Under the pieces are notes generated by a model. The model was not told the DNA's origin, did no database searches, and saw nothing but the letters and a program-made list of their open reading frames with translations. A stretch of 64,000 bases of DNA, taken from contig BDSL01000046.1 of NCBI GenBank assembly GCA_003116995.1, positions 496,001 to 560,000 on the forward strand, read 5' to 3'. This DNA comes from Yamagishiella unicocca. Lineage: Eukaryota; Chlorophyta; Chlorophyceae; Chlamydomonadales; Volvocaceae. Of the stretch, positions 11,271-22,022 are shown one piece after another; the stretch's first letter is position 1, and each line of letters opens with the position of its first letter. The position numbers and the translations under genes are program-made.

Positions 11271-14200
11271 TCACAGCACCCGTATGTACAGCTCGGGGAA
11301 CTGCCCCCGGTGCTCCGAAGTGCCGTTGGGTGACTCCCAGGGGAGGAAGTGCACCGTCACCCCGCCCGCGATGACTGTCTCCAGGCACTCCTCGCAGCAG
11401 TACGACTCCGCGCCCTTGATGAGCGCCGACAGCATGTAGAACTTGCCGGGCTGCAGGGAGGCGGGGTCGGTCAGCATCAGCCGCAGCACCGTGCCGTCCG
11501 CCTTGGTGAACGACTGCGCGGCGCTGCAGCAGGTGGCTAGCTCGCGGCTGCGGTAGGGGGCGGGGGGGGGGGTGGTGACGGGGGAAGGTGACCGGTTACG
11601 GGGGTTACAGATAAGAACCGGTTTGGGGGGTGAGGTTGAGGGGATGCGCGGCGAGGAGGTTGCGAAGAGCTGGTGAGTCTCGTGGCGGGGAGTTTGCGCG
11701 TTGTGTACATCTCGTGTTATGCTACCCTTGTGCGAGGCAAGGGGGGAGGCGGCAGGCCAGCAAAGCAACCCCAGCGCTCAGTCCGCGAACCCCCAAACAC
11801 GCATACTTGAAAACTCCACTCCCTCCTGCGCCTCCTGTCACTGGACACTGACAGAAGCCACTCCCTCCTGCGCCTCCTACACGCCGTCCGGACTGCTCAT
11901 TCTCCCCGTGCGTAAGTTTCGCAGCTTAGCAGTGACACCAATACACACGCCCCCTCTCCCCAGTTCTCCAGCATGCATCTCAAAACGTCTGTTCTAAACG
12001 GTCTTTCCTGATGCATCCGCGGGTCTTCCTCGACACCCTCCCCCCCCCCCCGCACCTGACATCCACGGGTTTCCCTCGAACCCCCGCACCTGAAGTCCTC
12101 CGCGTCCACCTCATACAGCTCCAGCTCCACCGTGAGGCCGCCCTCCGTGCCGCACAGCCCCACGCCCAGCAGCTGAACCGGCTTGTCCACGCTGAACACG
12201 ATCTCGTCCTGACCGTCTTCATACCTGCCGTACGTACGACCGGGAGCCACACAGGCGGCGAAAGGAGGGGTCAGGCGGGCGCAACCGTGGTACGGCGACC
12301 CGTCCCTTCCCCTTCGCGCGCGGCATGCCGCAGCGCGTGACCGCACGTGAGACCGGCGGATTCCAATGCGGCTAGGGCCACATCGAAGCGCTAAACCCCT
12401 TTTCCCCCGGGTCCAACCCCCGGGTCCACTCCCTGTTTCGTGGACCACGTCCGGCAAAACACACCAATGGCCCAGCCCAGCCCAGCCCCGCCAGCCCCAT
12501 TGTTCCCCGTCTTCCCCGTCTCCCCCATGGTCATGCGTGGAGGTAGCCCGCCGAAAACACACCAAAACACGGCACCAAGACACACCAAAACGCACAAAAA
12601 CACGCACACACACAGACACACACAGGCACACGCGCGTGTGTCATCGCCCCACCCACATCCACGAGTCCTCCAAGTTGAGCGCCGCGGCCCTGGCCACCCG
12701 CGTGAGGCCGTGGGGGAAGCGGTCGATCGCGGCCATAAGGCCCGTGAGGCCGTAGTAGTTGGCCTCCGCGCGCAGCTCCAGCAGGAACTTGAGGTCGCCG
12801 GTGGAGGGCGGGGGCACGGAGAAGCTGCCCGAGGAGGAGAAGGGGACCATGGCGCCGTCGGCGAGGGGCAGGACGGGCCCAGGGTAGTTGAAGTGCCCGT
12901 CGCGGAGGCTGCGGAGGTGCGGAAGGGAGGAACGGGGGGGGAAGGTAGCCTGGGCGTCCGAACCAGCGGGGAGGAGGGCGGGAACCGCCAGGGCGGCGGC
13001 CCCTAATGCCTGCCGCGGTCGCCGCCTGCTAACCCGCCTAGCCAGTGGTGCGGCCGGGCGGCCGGCTGGGCGGGGGTCGGGGACTCAGGCTACTTACTAG
13101 TTGAGGATGTCGTGGAAGTGGCGGCCGTCCCTGTCGATGAAGTAGCACCCCTCCTCGTCCTTGTTCAGCTTGTGGCGGCCGCTGAACATGGCGTTGAACA
13201 GGGAGGGGTTGGGCGCGTTGCGGAGCGTGTTGACGGACGTGGTGAACTTGATGCCGCCGACGTTGAGCGTTACCTGCGGGGCGGGGCCGGGGGGCAGCGG
13301 AGGGTCCGGTGGGGGGACGAGGAGGCCCGTGGGTCGGCGCATAGGAGAGAACCCGGAGGAAGGCGACCTGCGTTGGCCTGCCGCGAGGGCAGCGGAAGAC
13401 GAGTGGTGGCATCCGAGCTGCACACAGAAACACACACACACACACAAGGAAGAGATGGGCGACCGACTTTCGTGATCTGCCCAGCGTTTGACATTCGTAG
13501 TTTGAGGGACAGCCCTGGACGGTGAGGGGCAGAACCCTCACCCTCACCCTCGCCCCCCACCCCCGCCTTGCCGGCGGCTGCCTGCTGCCGTCCAGCTGTC
13601 GGGCAGTGCGCACCAAGTGGCAAGACCCGGGAGCCCCACCCCGGCTGCACCGTCGTTGCTGCGACGCATACAGCACCGCCACCACCACCAGCTGCCGCTG
13701 CAGGGTACCCGGCCAGTGGCGTACCACGCGCTCTCCACCCTATGCCGCTCGGGCCGACACCCTGCCACGTCTTAGCCGGCCCCGAAGTGCACCCCTCCAC
13801 ACACCCACCCACACGCACACCCCAGCATATTTAAAACACGCACACCCCAGCGGCTTAGCGGTAAACCAACACCACCTCGCCAAACCCGACGTGAGATCCG
13901 CGAGGGGCCCGGGTTGGGGAGCAGGGCGCCCACTTCCTGCATCATCGTGGCAGTCCCCAGTGGTCTGACATCTGGCATCTGACAAATAACATCTGGCATC
14001 TGACAAATAACATCTGGCATCTGACATCTGGCATCTGACATTTGACATCTGGCATCTGACGGACCATCGCCGGGTGGTCGTGGCGCGTGGAAAGGAGCCA
14101 ACCCTAGCCCGTGGGGCCGGGCGCTGCCGCTGGCGGCTTGCTACCAGACCCAACCCCCTTCGCCGCTGCCTGCTGCCGCCCTCGGGTGAGGCACGGTGAG

Positions 14201-15691
14201 GTGTAGGCGCCGCCACCCGTGGGGGAGACGCAGCTCACGGCCTCACCCTTCCAGCCAGCAGCCACTGCTCCGTCTCCGAGCTGGTACTCCCTTATTCCAC
14301 GAAAGACGTCGCAGTGCCAGGCAGACTGGCCCCGCACGCACGCACGTATCGCCCAGGGCCGCCTGCGTAACCCCTCGCCTGGCAACAACTCAGCTGCTAG
14401 CTGGTCCCAAAGAGCGCATCATCCCGTCGGAAACAACTGGTTGGTTCGACGTTGCCCCCATACACGGCATACACGACACACACGCCAGCACCCTTCGCGG
14501 CACCAGCTGGGTGCGCGCCCTGCACCCTGGCAAGTGCACCCTGACAAATGCGCCCTGGCAAGTGCACCCTGACAAATGCGCCCTGGCAAGTGCACCCTGA
14601 CAAATGCGCCCTGGCAAGTGCACCCTGACAAGTGGGGCCGCCGCTGCTAGCCCTGGCCCACGCGCGCGCAACCTGCATCTACGCTCCCGCATCGCCTGTG
14701 GGCCTGCCGCTCAGTCCTGCGCGTGCGACCCGCTCCGTAGCATGCGGTTCTTCCTTCGTAACGGTGTTTCCTCGCAACGCCCCCGTAGCATGCTACCAAT
14801 ACGTGTAGCGACTGCGCGGGGGGCCTTATGCCGCCACCCGAGTACCGGGCATCCTGCCGCTAACTGGCCTTGCCAGCCGCGCTGGCGGGGACCGGCCACT
14901 GGCTGTGCTGCAGTCGTGAGTGCTCCCTCCACGACGGTCCGTGAAAGGTACCGAGGCTTCACGACCAATAGGATACGACCGCGTACGCAAGGGCTAGGCA
15001 AGGGTTTCTTCCCCCTGGCAACCGCGCACGAGGGCTGTGGGCGCTGCATTCGGCTTGGCGTGGGGTGTAGCCGCGTGTTTGCCGTTAGCAGCCACTTGCA
15101 TGACGAGGATGAGTAAGCGGTCAACACTCCCCCACGCACACACTTCCCGCACATAGGCGCGCAGCTGCGTAAAACACGTTCCCGCCCCGACCGCGCGTGT
15201 CAGTTAAGTTCGGCCCCGCTGGCATCGTTCCACGTCTCCCCCCAGGTGCCGCCTTTGTTGATCGGTCTTTGACGTATAACTACCTTACCTGACCGTGACC
15301 GTGGCTGTAACCGACGGGGGTGCCAAACCCCTTGGCTCCACCTCTTCCCCGCTACACCGCAACCCCCGGCACGCACCGCGCGGCGCCCTAGCCCTGAGCC
15401 CTCGCGCACCTGCTCCACGTCGTTGAGTATCGTGTGCACTCGCTGCCGCTCCAGCTCCCATGCTAGCCGCTCCTCCTCCAGTTGTCGACGAGCCTCCTCC
15501 AGCGCCTTGCGCTCCACGTCCGTAGCTGCGACCAGCTCGCTGATCATTGCATGGAAGCTGGAGGCCCCCGTCTTAAACCTAGAAAGCGCAACGTCCATAC
15601 TGCAACCGCTGGGTCGGGCAGTCGCTGGCAGGGCTTGGGCCGCAGCGTCTGCACGCCCCGACGTGCTCGCCTCAGCTCCGGTCGGGGACAT
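11271..15691 (-). CDS. Coiled-coil + T1/BTB (KCTD-like) + PHR domain protein
   Basis: Five exons join in phase: 15691-15410, 13273-13098, 12908-12657, 12224-12090 and 11547-11271 (TGA); 373 residues. The ATG at 15691 follows in-frame upstream sequence closed by a TGA. Exon 1 ends in a charged coiled coil (ERKALEEARRQLEEERLAWE). Residues about 95-185 are a T1-type BTB domain (VTLNVGGIKFTTS, GCYFIDRDGRHFHDILNYLR, ELRAEANYYGL), as in KCTD proteins and potassium-channel T1 domains. Residues about 230-373 form a PHR domain (DGQDEIVFSVDKPVQLLGVG, ELYEVDAEDF, QPGKFYMLSALIKG, PELYIRV at the end). T1/BTB modules assemble as oligomers and commonly recruit cullin-3; PHR domains bind partners in PAM/Highwire and BTBD proteins. 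A CUL3 substrate-adaptor role is therefore inferred. In exon 3, only the donor after AT (12656) keeps the frame into the PHR domain. Confidence 0.88.
11961..12089 (-). repeat. Introner-like block and duplicated 5' splice site in BTB-PHR intron 4
   Basis: In transcript sense the intron starts GTGCGGGGGTTCGAGGG (from 12089) and after 35 bp restarts with CAG|GTGCGGGG (from about 12054), followed by similar sequence (TCGAGGAAGACCCGCGGATG). The second part is homologous to the start of VHS-GAT intron 6 (1228-1312). Both copies are plausible donors; only the first keeps the PHR frame. Confidence 0.6.
12577..12640. repeat. CA-rich microsatellite
   Basis: An interrupted (CA)n tract lies just inside intron 3 of the BTB-PHR gene. 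A second (CA)n run is at 13421-13445, in intron 1 beside exon 2. Confidence 0.7.
13964..14060. repeat. CATCTGGCATCTGACA tandem repeat in BTB-PHR intron 1
   Basis: CATCTGGCATCTGACA units, some extended by AATAA to 21 bp, are repeated about five times. They lie within the 2.1-kb first intron (13274-15409) of the BTB-PHR gene. Confidence 0.75.
14519..14636. repeat. 14-bp (28-bp higher order) minisatellite in BTB-PHR intron 1
   Basis: Alternating 14-mers GCRCCCTGGCAAGT and GCACCCTGACAAAT repeat about eight times with few changes, giving a 28-bp higher-order period. This is non-coding, inside intron 1. Confidence 0.85.
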
Positions 15692-16785
15692 GTCCTGAAG
15701 CAACAGGAAGCGCGACACCGGGCTTTTGCCGGCTTCTAGCTGCTTTTGCAGACTTCAATATTACTGCGGACAACGAGATACTGCGTGCAAGCTGTCCGGC
15801 AGGGAGCTTAGCCTCTGTACATTTCAGGAGTTGATTGCAACTCGCCTGCTTTGCAGACCAGACCGGGGTGCTCATCTCGGATGGACTCTGGTTCATTTTC
15901 TCCGCGGCCTGGCGCTAGCTATAGTAAAAAGTCTGCCTTGGGCACAGATAATACGTTACAATCCCTCCTTTGGAGGCATGAAGGCTCAATGACTCTTATT
16001 ACTATGGGCGTTAGCGCGAAGGGCACTCGTTCCTTGAGTGTGCAACGTACTTATTAAGAAGGGAGCATATTACGTTACAACAAGCCGTGCCAAGGAGGCT
16101 CAATTGTCGATGCTGAGACGAAATGCGCTCAAAGCGACAATCAGTACGGCGCCTACAGCACGGCGCAAAAGGTTCACTGGTTCAGTCACGATGGGCAGCT
16201 AAGTCTCCCGGTAAGGCGTCTTACTCGGCATGGGATCATACGACATATGACGCCTTAGGGCCAGTTCACATGTGGCAATTCGGGTTCTCCGACAATTCGG
16301 GGCTTTTTCCGAATTGGTGCGTATTTTTGCACAAAATCCACACGGTTTGTGAATTGGTGAAATTCATATACTCTATTCTTATAGCTTTTTACACTACACA
16401 ACGGAAGGAACATTTTCCTATACGTTGGCATGAAATGCGGCGACGGACGTTGTCACCGGCCATTTGGCTGCCAATTCCCCAGCCCCAACGAATCTCGCAA
16501 GACCGCGCACACCATCGTTCTCAGAAGGTTGCAAATATTATGACAGTGTTCGTAACTCAAATCAGCCAACGGGAGCCCTTGGGTCGGATGGGCCTCTGGG
16601 TATAGGGTTGGGAGGCTGTCTGGCAGCAACCCTCGAAACACGCGAGCCTGTATTCCCCCAGCGCCAATGAATCTAGCAAAACCGCGCGCACCACCATTCT
16701 CAGAACGGTGCAATTACGTCAGATAAAAAGACGATTGTTGGTTTTCTTCTTTCATTCTAGGTTGACCAAGGGGACCTCTGTGATG

Positions 16786-18105
16786 TCATCCCTTGGTTGC
16801 CGCTGCCAGGACCGCAGTGGATAGAAGTGGATGTGCACAGCGATAACCTGCAATCCGCTGGCCCAGATGGCAGCGGTATCCTGGTATCGATTCGAGCACG
16901 AGCGGCTTGAGCATATCCCGGCCATCCACAGCTGAGGCGCCCTGTTGCGCTATTGCAGCTGCAGTGGATGTGGATGCTGTTGTCCCCCTATCCTCCACTG
17001 CTTCTCCCCCCGCCGTCACTGCGGCAGGTGCATCAAGGGGCATTTCTCGTATCAGATCCGGCAACTCTTCCATCTTCTGCTCGACAAGGGACCTCTGCTC
17101 AGCAGAGAAAGTCGACCCACGCTGATTGTATGCGCGTCCAAGCGACTCAACAGCAGCCGTGGAAACAGCAGGGTGTGCTTCCTGCAGCATTGCCTTCGCA
17201 CCCTGACACCGCCGCGTATCACCAATGCCGCGCAGTTCCCTTTCTCCCAGTGATACGATAGCAGCGGTCATGTCATGGCTTCCAGCGCTCCTGCGGACAC
17301 ACTCGGCTTGGTGGCTGCGTAAAGGATGCTGGAGCGAGATGCCACCAACGCCGCCTGCACTACTTCACTGACGATACCGAGCTCATGAGCACGGGCGGCT
17401 TCATGCATGGGCGCCTGAGCGGCGGCAACGACCAATTGAGGGCCACGGCCGTCCACTGATAAGCGGCCAGCGGCCTGGCGCCCCCTCCCGCCGCCGCGAT
17501 GCGACCTCCCGCGCACCCCTGCGGCCACGCCCATGAGTTGACTGCTCATCACCAGCAGCAGTTGATGGCTCACCAGCCGCATCACCGTCAGCGACGGCTC
17601 CGCTAATGGAAGTGGGCGCCGGGGCTTGGGCTCCGGCGGCTTGGGCTCCAGCACCGACGGCTTGGGCGCCGGCGCCGGCGCCGGCGCCTCCATTGACTGC
17701 AGCAGCCATGGCAGCGACCGTGGGGTTGTTGGCGGTGGCGGTGGAAGCAGCAGCGATCAAGGCCACGACAGTGTTGAGGTCCAGGGAGATGCCGGCGATA
17801 GTGGCGGCGGCGGCGGCAATGGCAGCGATGTTGATGGGGCCAGCATTCGTCATGGAGGAGGCGCTGGTGGCCAATGTGGTATCGGTTACAGGCCGCTGAA
17901 CGCGAGCTGCTGCTGCTGCTGTGCGAACACACACCGTGAATGCCCGGAAAATACGACAGATGCACCACGGTAGGCTGGAGGCATGAATGACAACTGTGGC
18001 TTTGGCCGCCGATGGTTTCAGAACATGGCCGCCCTCAGAGGATTTTGCAGCAGCCCGCTCTACCACACCGCCGATGCATGTGAGGCTGCAGAAGCGGAAC
18101 ACCAC
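16786..18105 (-). other. Unrecognised Ala-rich ORF cluster in three overlapping frames (possible gene, intron-split or frameshifted)
   Basis: Three long open frames follow one another on the - strand: 18105-17401 (Ala/Gly-rich, with stretches such as INIAAIAAAAATIAGISLDL), then about 17460-17268 (EAARAHELGIVSEVVQAALV), then 17271-16786 (SLGRAYNQRGSTFSAEQRSL). The last two overlap by a few bases at ATGACATGACC. The compositions look protein-like rather than random, but I recognise no family. Introns, frameshifts in a decayed gene, or a transposon-derived ORF are all possible. A GCCGGC-rich run at 17664-17690 encodes a Gly-Ala repeat. Confidence 0.3.
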
Positions 18106-18710
18106 CGTTCAGCTCCCCTGCAACTGGAGGCGCTCAACCAAGTGGCTGTTGGCCGTGTCCAAGAAGGCCTTCGCGCTAGCAAATATGCCTTCCACTGCCA
18201 ACTGCCGTGAACATCATTTGCGTTCGCAACCAAGGCAGCGTCTGGTGAGGGCATTCATCACTACGCATACCCAGCCTGCAGTTGCAGGTGCTGTCCCGCA
18301 CGCACACCACATGAGTAAGTTGAGAGAGGCGCCAGTTGGACTGCTTCCGCCGCCCAACCCACTTCTTGCTCCCGTGGACGTTGACGATGCCCAAACCAAG
18401 TAATCATCCTCCGATGCACATTCTAAGATGAATCCCAGGCTCCTGAAATATGCTATTCATATTCCTTATTGTTCTCCTGGCTTCCGGACATAGGGTTGGA
18501 TGGCGACTATACTTGCACACGGTACGTCAGGGAGACAAGACAAGCACGCTTTGCCACGCCTTTCATAACCATTCACATGCACCATTCACATGCAAAATTG
18601 TAAGACTCTTGCGTAAACAAATATACTTAACGATATCCAAGGAATGCATCCTCCCGCTATTCCCTTAATGTAACTCGTCATGAAATGCGGCGCGTTTTTC
18701 ATTAGCCTTC

Positions 18711-18830
18711 TTAGCTCGTTACAAGCTCTATCTGGCTCAATTTAGAAATGCAAGGAACAAAGGATTGAGGAAGATACATTCTCTCACACATCGTCCAAGT
18801 ACGTCACTCGCAAGTTCCCCCTAGCGTGCC
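18711..18830. repeat. 120-bp direct repeat, left copy
   Basis: Collinear with 23692-23811 in the same orientation. The last 50 or so bases (from ATTCTCTCACACATCG to CCCCTAGCGTGCC) look identical, while the first half is diverged. A weaker related stretch follows at about 18955-19000. Confidence 0.75.
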
Positions 18831-19619
18831 TCTACCCTTTCCAAACTCCCCCGAACTGTACAACGTGCTGTGCTCTCACAATTGCTACAACTCCATCGCC
18901 CCGGATCCATCGCTCATACGGCCGGGCGGGGTGAAATGCAGGTCCGTCTTTTCCATTGACTTCTTCTTACAACAAGCTCGATGTGGCTCTAAATAATAAC
19001 CCCAAACTTCTCGCATTATTGGTGACACGACTTGTACGTGGCCGTGGTGGTGCAATAATGCTTCTTCCTTCACATCGCGACAACCGACATACCTGACTGG
19101 CTGCCTGCCGAACCCCTCCGCGTACTCTGACAGGGCTCGCTACCGCCATGTCCACCTGGCTGGACGAGGAGTGGACCGTCCTGCCGGAGCACCAGCAGCT
19201 GGGTGGGTGGAGCGGTTGGCGGTTGGAGCGGTTGGGGCTTGGGGGCGCACCGCGAGCTCGGCCCCCTTCACCGCGACACGGACACAGTTGGCGTGGGACT
19301 CGTTGGCGGTTTCTATTTCCCAACTCCCATACACCCTGGCCGTTCTCACCAGCACATGGGTGCGCCACTTTGCACGGAACGAACCAGCCCGCAGCTCCGG
19401 ATTGCCCAGCCCCTGCACGTCCCTCCTGGGCCCTGGCTGCTCCCACCCGCCAGTCTAGCAATACACGCAGCCTACAACTGCATCCGTATACCTGTAACCT
19501 CGACGGCCTTACGGTTGACTTTGTTTGACGCATCGGCCAGCACCGCTGCCGCGCACGAGCGACAGTAATTGACTTGACCTGCTTACCCTAGTAAGCACTG
19601 AATACAAGCCAAAAACATA

Positions 19620-20171
19620 ATGACCTCACAAGAGGACGTCATTCCGGAGGTCTGCACAGCAGCGGACAGCACTGTCAGTTACCGGTACAAACGCCGGCAG
19701 CGGCAGACATTCTCCATTACCAGCGTCACTGCACGCATGGTGTATCTGATCAACGAGGTGATGGGGAAGGCTCTGACTGCTACACTAAAGGAGCTAGCAA
19801 AAGGCACGTGGAAAGTCGTAACGTCGGTACCAAGGGTACCCCCCTGTGCCCCCGACCTATTACACGGGTGCAATCGAATCCCCCTCCGCTTTCTTTGATG
19901 CCCCTCCATTCTGGGCCTGCGTGCTCCCTCTCTTATTGGGACGCAGGAGTGTGAGGTGGCTCCGCAATGCCTGCACGCAGTGTCTGGCGATTACATGCAG
20001 CAGGAGGTTGGACTGGCGCTTGCGGATGCGCTGCATTCTGGCGACGAGCTCCTGCGGTATCTATGCAAGCTTACCGCGGAGTATGGGGTCTTAGACATGC
20101 CTGCACAGTTACCAAATGGAGCGGCACAGGTGCAACCGCAGCGGCAGGTACAGCGCCCCCCAAGTTCGTAG
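19620..20171 (+). CDS. Hypothetical two-exon ORF, no recognised family
   Basis: Exon 19620-19819 (ATG start) ends at GGAAAGTC|GTAACG, and an exon from 19941, after TTGGGACGCAG, runs to a stop at about 20171. The join is in phase 0 and gives roughly 140 residues. Visible features are a basic stretch (YRYKRRQRQTF), a helical hydrophobic segment (ARMVYLINEVMGKALTATL) and an amphipathic region (QQEVGLALADALHSGDELLR). The last 20 residues are Gln/Pro-rich and run into repeat DNA. A short upstream ORF at 19148 (MSTWLDEEWTVLPEHQQL, ending at a GTGGGT donor) might be a first exon. The gene lies between the two 120-bp direct repeats and next to a MITE-like array, so a transposon origin or a dying gene is as likely as a host gene. 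Confidence 0.3.
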
Positions 20172-20464
20172 CGAGGCGGGGTCTCTGGTGCCCATGCGCC
20201 TACTGTACCGGCAAGCGCGTAATCGCAGCTTATGTGCAGCACCATGGGGAGGGGCCAACTGCGGCGCGCATTAGGGCACGGGGTACAGCAGCCACCCATC
20301 ACCTACCAGCACGGGCTCAACTGCACAGCAACCGCAGTGGCCCCCGACTGCGAGCATGGCCTGGGCTCTGGAGCGCATGCCGGTACAGTACCGGCAAGGG
20401 CGCAACCGCAGCAGCAGCAATGTGCTACAGTGGGGGCAAGGGCCGACTGTGGGGTGGCGCATTG

Positions 20465-21275
20465 CTTATAGGCGGGACCAGCAGCGGTGCAAGGGGCAGC
20501 ATGTATCGGTTGGAGGAGAGGCTGCACTGTGCGCATCACGTTATTCACCTACTGCGTGCTGTGTCGCCACTTACGCTGCAACAACGACTACGTATAGCCC
20601 TACGGGGACGTAACTTGCACGCTTTCACGTTACCCTCCTGGCAGTGCACCGAAGAGGTGCTAACTTCGTCAGTAACATATTTTCGGTGTTTCTTAACGCC
20701 TCGTCAATTGGCCCGACAATGCGTTTGCGCTTTACCTGTTCCCCGACGCATCAGTTGCCTTTATCCTATGCCAGCAGAGAGGATCGGAACGCTGGCTTAC
20801 GTCGGACGCTATGTACGGAGTCGTCCCGGCACCTTTCCACATGTTCGGCAGGCAGGCTAGACCAGGCGCGTCCAGGAGCAGCTGGATCATGGTTCCAGCA
20901 AAGCATTTGCGCCCAACCAACATTCCCATCCTGTCTGGCATAGGATACTACGCGGCCAATGGGGCGGGGGACGGTTGTAGCGTAAAAGCATTGTTGAAAC
21001 CCGGATCTGATTGCTCCCGGATGCGTCTGGTCTAACCTGGCTGCCAAACACGAGGAAAGGTGCCAGGACAACTCCGTACATAGCGTTCGACGCCAACCAA
21101 CGTTCCCATCCTGTCTAGCATTGTATAAGACGCAATTGATGCGGCGGGGGACGCGGTGGGTGTAAACGTGTTGCTGAAACCCGGATCTGATTGCTCCCGG
21201 ATGCGCCTGGTCTAGCCTGGCTGCCAAACACGAGGAAAGGTGCCAGGACAACTCCGTACATAGGCCTATACGTAC
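20465..21275. repeat. MITE-like inverted-repeat array (dispersed family, copy group B)
   Basis: 20465-20890 is a diverged copy of 6040-6480. Within it, about 20763-20950 is bounded by inverted ends (TATCCTATGCCAG at the left, and on the opposite strand at the right). Two further partial copies lie in inverse orientation at about 20980-21115 and 21160-21275 (shared core CTGCCAAACACGAGGAAAGG). The arrangement suggests a short non-autonomous DNA transposon that has inserted or rearranged repeatedly. No transposase is seen. Confidence 0.6.
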
Positions 21276-22022
21276 TTGAGCTTAGTATACCTTTTGTGCA
21301 TACTCCTTACCGTGAGGCTTAGCTGAAACTGCGCGCAACCAAATCCTGCTCTGATTCCATTTTAGCCGCGTACGAGGGCCCCTAAGACAGACACAGGCTT
21401 GCAAATCAGTCGTACTGCCATTCCGTGCCCCATCGCGGCCATACGCCGTCAGTTCGCGCGTCTGACCCTTTCCTCTCCACCCGGCTTGCGCGAAGCAGGC
21501 CGCGAGGTAGCAAGTACGACGAGAATACCTGCAGCCGGACGCAGAAACTGGCATGCTACAATCACTCCAGGCAGGGCCGCCTCACCAGGCAGCTGCCTCG
21601 TCACCCCAGCAGGCCGCACGCTGTGCCGGGTGGCTCCGCTGCAGTACCTCCTTGCCGAGAAATTCCTCGGAGAGGAGTGGAGGATCCTGTTGTGCACCAA
21701 TCCAAACCTCGTCGTCCATACATGCCAGTTTTCGTTTCCGTACAAGAATTCAGGGCCTCCCCCCTCTCTATCGCGGTGCTTCGCAACGCCCCCCCCACCC
21801 CCACCCCGCGTTCTTTTCTGTAACCCCCTCCGCGGGTCGCCCTGTTAGTCGTGGCAAGTGAGGTGGCAAATCCGAGCCAATCCGTCACCGCTCAAATCAC
21901 GGACGCACTGAGGTGACACGAACCCACCCTCCCAAACGCACCCCCCACCGCTCGTCCATATCACTTACAACACCGGCAGCCGCTCCTGCCCACCCACCTC
22001 ACGGTCCTCACCCCACCCACGC

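Larger units (their letters stand above)
15692..19147. other. Repeat-bearing interval with unrecognised ORFs
   Basis: This includes the promoter side of the BTB-PHR gene (next to 15691), a duplicated block of about 65 bp (16470-16535 and 16651-16718), the Ala-rich ORF cluster at 16786-18105 and one copy of a 120-bp direct repeat (18711-18830). No domain is recognised. Confidence 0.4.
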
